DNA of 15,994 bases from Monoraphidium neglectum (taxonomy: Eukaryota; Chlorophyta; Chlorophyceae; Sphaeropleales; Selenastraceae), in contig NW_014013157.1 of the NCBI RefSeq assembly GCF_000611645.1, positions 11,512 through 27,505 of the forward strand, given 5' to 3'. The notes beneath the pieces were generated by a model, which was given only the letters and a program-made list of their open reading frames with translations, had not been told where the DNA came from and searched no databases. Shown in pieces: positions 9,439-15,994 of this stretch. The position numbers and the translations under genes are program-made. Positions within the stretch are counted from its first letter, which is position 1. Each line of letters starts with the position of its first letter.

Positions 9439-10489
9439 CGCGTGGGTGTGCGTGTGTGTTGTGCACGCGCGCGCATGTGTATGTGTGTGTGTGGGAGAGG
9501 GGGGGGGGTGGTCGAGCAAGATTCATCGGCCTTCTGGATATGGAGCACGGCGCATGCATTATTGTGGCACGCACCCACACCTACCCCCGCACTGATACCG
9601 AGGCAGACACAGCGATTCGATAAGGCCATGATTTCCCCACAACGCGCGCAACAAGCAGACGACATCACCGACGACCGCCCGCTCACACACCCGAGCGCCG
9701 CGCGCCGTCCCCCGCCCGCCGCGCCCCCACACCCTTGCCGGCAGGTGATGCAGGACGACGTGCACCTGCTGTGCGCCAGCGAGGACAGGGCGTGGTCTGT
9801 GTGGGACATCACCCAGGAGAAGCTTTGCTCGGTCCAGCACGCGCCCATGGGCGCGGTGCGCGGCGTGGCCATGGCGCCGGACCAGGTTGGTGTGTGGCGG
9901 TTTCATGGACGTCCGGCTCCAGCCCGGCCAGGGTCTCCGTCGAGCGATGGGGTCTGCAAAGCTTGTGACCAAACCTTTGTGTTGGTGGTGCACACAGGAG
10001 CACCCATCTGGGCCTTGCAGCAGTGTCAGCAGGCTGTGCCAACCACACTCACGTCAACCACACGCACCCATTTCGCAGCTTTCAACACACCAACCCTCGA
10101 AATCATCTCAAGTACTCATGCAATCGCTCCCTAATCTTGCCACCCATATATTCACCCGACCACCCTGCCAGGTCAGCGTTGCGACCGTCGGCATGGACCG
10201 AGCCATCACTGTTTGGGACCTCCGCCAGGTCAGCAAGCCTGCCATGAAAATCCCAGACGCCCACCAAGCAGAGGTCACCGCGGTCGCCTGGCACCCAGGC
10301 GGCGCCGTCATTGCCAGCGGCGGCGCCGACGCCGCCGTTCGCACGTGGGACTTGCGCGGCGGCGGCCGGGCGGCGGGGAGCTTCGCGGGGCACGCTGGGG
10401 CAGTGGCGGAGATGGCGTTCGGGCCGGACGGGAACCAGCTGGCGAGCGCGGGCGCGGACGGCTGTCTGGTCCAGTGGCGGGTGGGATGA
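5091..10489 (+). CDS. CFAP52: CFAP52 (FAP52/WDR16), axonemal WD40 protein
   Basis: Exons: 5091-5125, 5341-5413, 5704-5769, 6045-6155, 6536-6594, 6783-6858, 7111-7212, 7494-7537, 7735-7837, 8067-8293, 8511-8706, 8900-9373, 9745-9885, 10172-10489. They sum to 2025 nt (674 aa plus TGA) and every junction keeps phase. CFAP52 is known as a microtubule inner protein of ciliary doublets, built of two WD40 propellers. Blade ends are visible along the chain: VVVWD, VYLW, VCVW, VRVWDA, WSVWDI, ITVWDL, VRTWDL, LVQWRV. Family order is kept throughout: KGFN near the N-terminus, LLVGTQQGGIYW, SGWADGTVR, SGGASGEVRVWD, GMDRAITVWDL. The protein is longer than the roughly 620-aa animal form, mainly through a 50-residue insertion at residues 409-458. 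ATG 5091 was chosen because MQLQLRHVKGFN fits the family N-terminus. Weakest signals: donor GTGGCC at 6156 and acceptor AAAG ending 6535. Confidence 0.9.
6226..6261 (+). repeat. G-rich direct repeat in CFAP52 intron 4
   Basis: The sequence CCCGTTTCTGGGGG occurs at 6226-6239 and again at 6248-6261, a 22-bp period. It follows several other G-runs from about 6170. It lies inside the intron 6156-6535. Confidence 0.75.
6408..6515 (+). repeat. Imperfect CA-rich tract before a CFAP52 acceptor
   Basis: Degenerate CA/CGCA repeats fill the 3' third of the 380-nt intron 6156-6535. They end about 20 nt before the acceptor, which has an A-rich rather than pyrimidine-rich run next to it. Confidence 0.75.
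9032..9181 (+). other. CFAP52: 50-codon low-complexity insertion within CFAP52 exon 12
   Basis: These codons (residues 409-458) are dominated by Gly, Ala, Pro, Ser and Thr, with the near-repeat RMSPAAGG / RVSPALGV. The segment falls between HALTPSG and PLVWSIPAAH. Without it, those flanks align residue for residue with the remembered animal protein. It is in frame and no internal splice pair is needed, so it is probably translated as a disordered loop on the second propeller. Confidence 0.75.
9391..9493 (+). repeat. (GT)n microsatellite after a CFAP52 donor
   Basis: Nearly continuous GT/GC-alternating repeat starts about 17 nt after the donor GTGCGC at 9374, inside the intron 9374-9744. It is followed by a G-run near 9497-9509. 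Alternating purine-pyrimidine sequence of this kind can adopt Z-DNA. Confidence 0.95.
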
Positions 10490-10636
10490 TGGCCGGGGGC
10501 AGCATGGCGGCGCGGGGAGCTTGTGCCTCGCTTTGATCAATTTGGAGGGCAGGGGTCCCTGGCAGGCGCATTCGTTGCGCCCGCGCTGCGCGGCGAATGG
10601 CGGTACAGAAAGTGAATGAAGCGGGCCACACGGGAA

Positions 10637-10641
10637 TGTAA
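10637..10641 (+). terminator. Polyadenylation signal TGTAA of CFAP52
   Basis: TGTAA is the usual polyadenylation signal in chlorophytes such as Chlamydomonas. This copy lies about 150 nt after the CFAP52 stop codon, a sensible 3' UTR length. Confidence 0.55.
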
Positions 10642-11137
10642 GGCAGTGACATTACCCTGATGCCTGACGGCGTGCTGGATTTGGTGCTTGAAGGCCCGTG
10701 GCGAAGGAGGGGGGGGGCTGCATCACCCGCCACCGCAAGGGCCTCGCAGTGTTGAGTCAGCAGCAACGAGCAGTCACAACCCGAGCCCGATCAGCTCTTG
10801 CTGCTGGTTGGCAATGCCGTGCCGAATTCCTAGCACCTTCTCGTCTATCATCGCCGGTTGCTAAGCTTGATAGCACCGTAACAACCAGCGTCTGACACAC
10901 TGCTGATCTGCATGTGCAGCCCCCTTACAAGCCCGCCAGTTCCAGACGCAACTTACCTCCATAACTTTGCTCTGGCATCACCCTGGCGCGGAGTCACCCG
11001 CGGTCACCCTGGAAAGCAGGTAGCGGAGTCGGTCGCCGCGGACAATGCGCGCAAGTGGCTCGAAAGCAGCCAATCCAGCCGTGCATCAAGAAATAGGAGG
11101 CGGCTGCGGGGCGGCGTGCTGGTGGGCGGCGTCAAGA
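10642..11137. other. Intergenic region and 5' flank of the glycoprotein gene
   Basis: No gene is recognised. The segment joins the CFAP52 3' end to the start of the secreted glycoprotein. An in-frame upstream ATG at 11045 would add 31 residues ahead of the signal peptide, so it is not taken as the start. No clear TATA box is seen. Confidence 0.5.
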
Positions 11138-12468
11138 ATGGCGAAGAAGCAGCCACACTCTTCAGTCAGGGTCAGCAGCAGCGCAGTGGTGTCCCCGCGA
11201 ACCGCGCTGGTTCTCCTGCTGATGCTTACCTGCTGCTCAGGAGCTGCGTGGGCTCAAGGTGCGCGAGCACGCCCCCACGTTGGGGCTCCGCCGTGCATGA
11301 TGTCAGCTGACTCGCGCATGCTTCAATGGCGGTGCCCTCACACCACATCCTGTCTACGATCCCGCTGGGAGTTCACTCAACTTATTGCAAGGCATGAAAG
11401 TGTAGCCTCCGAAGTGTGTCCGAGATACAACCTAGACTTACACTGGCACGTTGGCCTCGCTACCCCCACCCTGCTTGGCTTGGTGGGCTACCGCAGGTGG
11501 CAGCTCGCCGGCGAACGCCACCTCCCCAGCCGTGAACGCGACGTCCACGGCTGCCAACGCCACTGATCAGGCGCCAGCTGTCCCCTCGCCGCCCCTCGTG
11601 GCCAACACCAGCGTTGAGGCAAACGCGAGCATACTTGCAGCGAATGTAAGCGGCAGTGGACCCAACATCACCACTGCAATGGGCAACTTGCCCAGCAGCA
11701 GCGGCAACAGCAACAGCAGCGGCAACAGCAGCATCACCAGCAGCGGCAATATCACCAGCGGCAGTAACAGCAGCAGCAACAGCAGCAGCAGTAACAATAT
11801 CACGAGCAGCGGCAACAGCAGCAGCAGCAGCGGCGCTGCTTCGGGCGACGCCTCTGCTGATAGCGACAATGGCGGCAGCAGCAGCGGCATCAGCGGTGCA
11901 GGGGACGAGGGCGTCGCGCCTTGGAATGTTACCATCGGCGTCAACGCCACTGCGGTGAACCTGACGTTTGATGACTACTTCAAGTGGAACGCGACAGATC
12001 TGGGCGGGATCCCCCTGCGGCCGGAGGCTCTCGCTGAGTACGGGGGGCTTGCCTGGTCCAATACATATGTGAGAGCGAGGCTGCGTGCATGCATGCGTGC
12101 CTGAGTGCATACTGGTGTATGTGCGCGGTCATGTGTGTGTGTGTGTGTGTGTGTGTTTATGTGTGCGGTTGTGTGCATCCGTGTGTTTGGGGCATGTGTT
12201 CATCTTAGCTGGGCACATGACCTTTCAGGGTTGGCCTCAGGGCAGCGCGGCTGGCAAGGCCAACGGGGATCTGTGCACCATCCTCATGTGTGCACCGGCT
12301 TCCTCTGCCGCGCCCACCCCTGATAGATCTTCAGCACGCTGTCTGTATCCAAGGGCGTGGCCACAGCCTCGAACAGCAGCTCCGGCATTGCAGCTTCCCC
12401 TGCCACAACCAACAGCAGCAGCAACAGCAGCCGCAGCAGCAACAGCACCAGCAACAACACCACCACCA

Positions 12469-12520
<52 letters not shown>

Positions 12521-14647
12521 GACCAGCAGCGGCATAACGGTCAGCACGGGGGCGCTGAGAGGGGTTGTCAATGCACCCAACGCCGTGGTTTTTCCTACGA
12601 CGGACGAGGGTTCAGCAGTTGTGCCAGCCGGAGACTCTTGGGGTGCGGCGTTCGCACCCCTGTCCGCCTGGGTGACGTACACACACGACTGGTCTGACGC
12701 TAACAGGTGAGACCGGCAATCGGGGTTTTTGGGGAGGGTCCAGAAGGCTGCGCAAGAAGGTCCTGGCGTGAGCGGATGCATGGCGTTGTTGGCACAAGCA
12801 GACACATGGCGGTATTCTTGTAGCCCAACTCGCTCTCCTGTCCGGCACACGCGCGCGCCGCCACAGATCGTCAGTCAACGTGGTGTTGACCGGGTTCGAC
12901 TTCCGACGAAGCGATGCGTACGCTGGTCTGATCGACGTCAAGCTGCAGCTTGGACAACCTAGGCTGGTGCGTGCGCTTTGGGCGAGGCACGACTGTGTGC
13001 AAACGGCTTGACTTGCTGCCTACACTCAGTATCGTCCCAGTACTGATTTCCAGCAGGGCTACTGCGACTGTTGGTATCAAATCGCGGCCAGTACCGCTCG
13101 CAGCATCAGCGGCTGCCACGGCATCGCTGCCATGGCACCCATCCGTCCAACTCCACTCCCAGCTTGCTTGCAGCCAAGAAGCGTCACTCCCCCACCTCCC
13201 GCCCCTGCCGCACGTGCGCTCTCTGGCCGGGCCCAGGTCAACTTCTCCGCGTCTTTCAAGGCGGGCGTTCAGCGGCTGACCATCCGCCCAGATCCCCAGG
13301 CAGAGGTCACCTTGGACAACCTTCGCATACTCTTGTCCAACAACTCTTCGCTGAGGCGGGCCAACACGTCATCCGCAGCAACAGGGAACGGCACGAGCAC
13401 AGCCAACTCCACCAACGCGACTGCGCCTGCCACAAGCCCTGTCTCGAGCGGCGCTGGAACCGCCGCCGTCGCCTTGCAGCCGGCGCCGGTGCCCGCGCCT
13501 GTGGCGCCGGTGCCGGCGCCTGTGGCGCCGGTCGTGACCCCCGCGCCAATCATCCCGGCCGCCCCGGCAGCGCCCACAGTGCCCGCTGCCAATGTGGCGG
13601 TGCCGCCTGTCGTGACGCCGGGTGCAGGCGGGGCACAGCAGCCGCCGCCAGCGGAAGCACAGCCACTGACCCCGCAGCAGCCACCACCCGGCGCGCAGCC
13701 CCTGCCGCAGCCGCCGCAGCAGGCGCTGCCGGCGCCGCAGCAGCCGCAGCCAGCGCAGCCGGGGACCGTCGGCGACGTGCTGCCTTCCGTCCCACCGTCG
13801 GCAACCAACGCGGCCGCAGGCGCCCAGCCTGACTCGACCGCGGCCGCATCCTCGCCTGCGGCCAAGCCAAAGCGCCGCCGCCGAAGGCCATCGCCATCGC
13901 CTGTTTTCGCTTTCTCGGCGCCGCCGACGGGCAGGCGTGAGTCCCCGCTGTGTCTGTCGCGGCTTTGCCCTATCAACTTGTTGCCCCATGTTTGCGCTGC
14001 CGCGGCATGCTGTTTGAAGCGTCAGAGCCCAATCAGCCCCTTTGTCTCTTCAACGCGTGCAACCACCCTGCACCCTCGCTGCACACCTGCGCCCTAACCT
14101 CTGTTTCAACCCAACACCTCCTCTTACAGTCGTTACGCTGACGTTTGATGACATCACACCTGGGGCCTCTGGGGAGTCTCCCTTGGCAGCCTACCGCGAC
14201 TTTTCCTTTTCCGGCGCGCTCGCCGTCACCGCCGCCGCGCTGCCCGCCGTGCTGCAGACCGGCATCAACTCCCAGCCCGTCGCGCTCACCAACGCCCCTG
14301 CGCTGCCGGGCCGCGGGGACGGCTCCCTCGCTTTCACGGCGCCGCCAGGCGGCGCAGGGTTTGCGCCGGTGTCCGTGATCATGACCCAAGATCTCGACGC
14401 CGCCCTCGCCGGCACGCTGGGGCTGACCCCCGGCGGCGAAGGCACAGTTTTTGTCACCTGCTTCGACGCGGCCGGCGCGCGGCTCGGCCGCGGCGCCGCG
14501 CGGCTGCCGGCGGGGCAGGCGAACAGGGTGTCTTTCCCTCCAGAGTGCAGGGGCGCGGCGCGCGTCGTGATCGCGCCCGTGATCAGCAGCACGCGGGTGG
14601 TGATCGATGATCTGGAGTACTACGATCTGGGCGCGCGGCGGCGGTGA
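11138..14647 (+). CDS. Secreted N-glycosylated, proline-rich protein with two FDD beta-sandwich-like domains
   Basis: Preferred exons: 11138-11258, 11497-12068, 12354-12706, 12867-12966, 13237-13936, 14130-14647 (2364 nt, 787 aa plus TGA, all in phase). Residues 1-39 form a signal peptide: basic start, ALVLLLML core, AWA-Q cleavage site. Next comes a Ser/Asn/Gly region with many N-X-S/T sequons, then domain 1: LTFDDYF (near 198), YGGLAWSNTY (to 231), a Ser/Asn insert (232-300), GVVNAPNAVVF, VNVVLTGFDF, and LDNL near 408. A Pro/Ala hinge with PAPVAP repeats (about 464-590) ends in RRRRR (595-599) and PSPSP. Domain 2 runs from LTFDD (619-623) to VVIDDLEYYDL near the C-terminus. FDD...LDN domains resemble secreted beta-sandwich proteins of fungi and bacteria (from memory). 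The hinge resembles algal hydroxyproline-rich wall proteins. I infer an extracellular matrix or wall role, ligand unknown. ATG 11138 has A at -3 and G at +4. No membrane anchor follows the signal peptide. The exon 3 start is the uncertain junction. Confidence 0.75.
11690..11845 (+). repeat. AGC/AAC/GGC triplet tract encoding Ser/Asn/Gly
   Basis: Dense imperfect AGC, AAC and GGC triplets in exon 2 of the glycoprotein encode a Ser-Asn-Gly chain with repeated N-S-S and N-I-T sequons. Opposite-strand Leu-rich and Ala-rich open frames here are shadows of this tract. Confidence 0.9.
12132..12157 (+). repeat. (GT)n tract in glycoprotein intron 2
   Basis: An uninterrupted TG run of about 25 nt, followed by more GT-rich sequence to about 12185. 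It begins about 60 nt after the donor GTGAGA at 12069. Confidence 0.9.
12410..12530 (+). repeat. CAG/AGC trinucleotide repeat, read as poly-Ser
   Basis: An imperfect CAG/CAA/CAC tract with a pure (CAG)n core at about 12473-12519, some 15 to 16 units. All three forward frames are open, giving poly-Gln, poly-Ser or poly-Ala. The Ser frame is chosen because it supplies N-S-S sequons like exon 2. It also leads without a break into the domain sequence GVVNAPNAVVF. Confidence 0.9.
13480..13770 (+). repeat. Pro/Ala-rich repeat region (PAPVAP units)
   Basis: Direct GCGCCKGTG-type repeats near 13483-13533 encode PAPV and APV units. The chain then grades into Pro/Gln/Ala-rich sequence. It forms the extended hinge between the two FDD domains of the glycoprotein. 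The Gly/Ala-rich minus-strand open frame at 13269-13976 is its shadow. Confidence 0.85.
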
Positions 14648-15994
14648 TTTGATGTGCCGAGTGGCCAGGATTTTTGTTGGTCCGATCAGTGTACTGCATG
14701 GCCGCACAAGGAATAGGCAGCTGCCGCGTGCCTTTGGGTGCATGCGCCCGGCCGATTTGTCTTGCGTGAGCGGAACCTCAAGGATACCGAGACTGGCGCT
14801 GCCGGCGCGCATGTTGCAAGGCTGTGAGTCGTCGTTTTGTTTCGTGTCTTGCTGAGTGTTGGGGGCGGGGGCAACAAGATTGCTTTGCACACGCGACACT
14901 GGTACCACTGTGGGGGAACTCAGAAGCCAATAATTGGCTGGCTGTGACATCGCTTGCGCAGCCTTAGAGCTGCCATACTACCTAATTTATTATGGAAGGA
15001 GTGCAAACCTTGAACGTTTGGGGTGCTTGCCGGCCTGCTGACGGGCCGCAGTCATGCAGTCGTGCGCGCAAGGCGCCCGGCATGGCTCCCGCTCGCAGCT
15101 CTTGCCGCTTGACAGCGCACCACACCGCCTCACTTACGGCTGCGCGGCATCCTGAATTGACAACTTCACGGCCCTGGTGTGCGCATTCGACCGCCGCGAC
15201 CGAAGTTCAGTGTCCACTTGCATGGTCGCTGTTGTGTGTTAGTCATTTAAGGAGCACCTACAAGGCATTCGGGTTCGCCATGGCCCGAGTGTTGTAAGTG
15301 ACCCATCCACCTGCGCACCACAACGCCAGCTACCACAGCAGCTATGAGTGTGGGGCAGGGACGGATCTTCCCTGTACTTTTACGGTTGCATCTCGCGTGC
15401 CTTTCGGCACACATGGGGCGGGAGGCACCTGAAACACGACCGTGAAATCACAGTCACAGAGCGAGTGGCTGTGCAGGTCACCCTCGCTTGGCCCGCTTTG
15501 TCCTGGGAAAGTGGGGCTGGAGCCCGGTGGTGCAGTTTGCCGCAGGCATGGGGTCGCTGCCCGGTAACTGCAAGCTGCCCCAGGGCTGAGCGTCATGCCT
15601 GCAGCACCTTAGCCTTGCATCACATCCCTTCAGCGCCACTGTTCTCTTGTGCTGCCTCTGCCGCTGGCGCCAGTCGTGCGGGCGGTCATTTCACCAGATG
15701 CTGCCCGCCGCCAGGCCTGCAAGCAACACCCTCTCTTCCGAACCACTTTCACATGCCAACCTTGCGGCTGTGTGCCCCAGGCTTTGAGGGGTGAAGCCCA
15801 AGCGGCGAAAACGGGAGGGGCAGAACAATGCAATGACAAGCCTGCGCAGGTAGCCCGTCCACCAGCTTGTACGGGGGTTGGAACATAATGTCAGGGTCAT
15901 AACAATACTAGTATGTGCAAGTGGCGGTTGGGCCTGAAGGCATGCGGGCCAGACTTCATCACTCCACAACACACTGGTCATCCAAGAGACCCTG
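14648..15994. other. 3' UTR of the glycoprotein gene and unassigned right flank
   Basis: No recognisable gene. A TGTAA at 15293-15297 could end a long 3' UTR of the glycoprotein gene, about 650 nt after its stop; I saw none closer. An open frame at 15348-15794 (+, 148 codons) and one at 15691-15981 (-, 96 codons) show no family motif and may be chance in GC-rich DNA. The minus-strand one could also be an exon of a gene extending beyond the window. Confidence 0.45.

Noticed and set aside
11045..11137. Upstream in-frame ATG for the glycoprotein
   Set aside because: It would bury the signal peptide behind 31 unrelated residues. The ATG at 11138 has a better start context and gives a standard signal peptide.
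11567..11950. Leu-rich, membrane-like protein on the minus strand (also 12284-12850)
   Set aside because: GCT/CTG complements of Ser/Asn AGC codons give artificial poly-Leu. There is no independent start or splice evidence.
12290..12697. Poly-glutamine protein in an alternative + frame
   Set aside because: It is the second frame of the CAG/AGC tract. The Ser frame carries the N-glycosylation sequons and leads into the recognisable domain sequence.
13269..13976. 235-codon Gly/Ala-rich open frame on the minus strand
   Set aside because: It is antisense to the Pro/Ala-rich hinge, which has family context, flanking exons and correct phase.

Overview
The window looks like nuclear DNA of a GC-rich eukaryote, most likely a green alga (chlorophyte, possibly trebouxiophyte-like). 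The clues are three multi-exon genes with short GT-AG introns (donors mostly GTGAGC, GTGCGY or GTGAGT; acceptors mostly CAG), intronic CA/GT microsatellites, a TGTAA-type polyadenylation signal, and a secreted, N-glycosylation-rich, proline-rich wall-type protein. I see no operons, ribosome binding sites, CRISPR arrays, insertion sequences, tRNA or rRNA genes. The algal assignment is an inference from style.

Layout, all recognised genes on the + strand: (1) <234-2761, the C-terminal part of an Agd3-like (CE18-type) polysaccharide deacetylase, 7 visible exons, 290 codons plus stop, 5' end outside the window. (2) 2762-5090, a long stretch with a 3' UTR at its left edge and no gene I can support, including an AT-richer patch. 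(3) 5091-10489, a complete 14-exon gene for the axonemal WD40 protein CFAP52 (FAP52/WDR16), 674 aa, with a 50-residue Gly/Ala/Pro/Ser insertion inside one propeller. (4) 10490-11137, 3' UTR with a TGTAA signal, then the 5' flank of the next gene. (5) 11138-14647, a secreted glycoprotein of about 787 aa: signal peptide, Ser/Asn/Gly mucin-like region, a beta-sandwich-like 'FDD...YGGLxW...LDN' domain split by a second Ser/Asn tract, a Pro/Ala hinge, and a second FDD domain. (6) 14648-15994, 3' UTR and flank with nothing recognisable.

Exon models were built by hand from splice signals, reading phase and remembered family sequence. In all three, the chosen exons keep frame across every junction and sum to a multiple of three. 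The weakest point is the second intron of the secreted glycoprotein gene (12069-12353), where another exon arrangement also keeps phase.

The three genes need not be functionally linked. The first and third both concern the extracellular surface (a deacetylase of amino-sugar polymers and a glycosylated matrix protein). The middle one is a structural ciliary protein, which matters if the source organism is a coccoid alga not known to make flagella.
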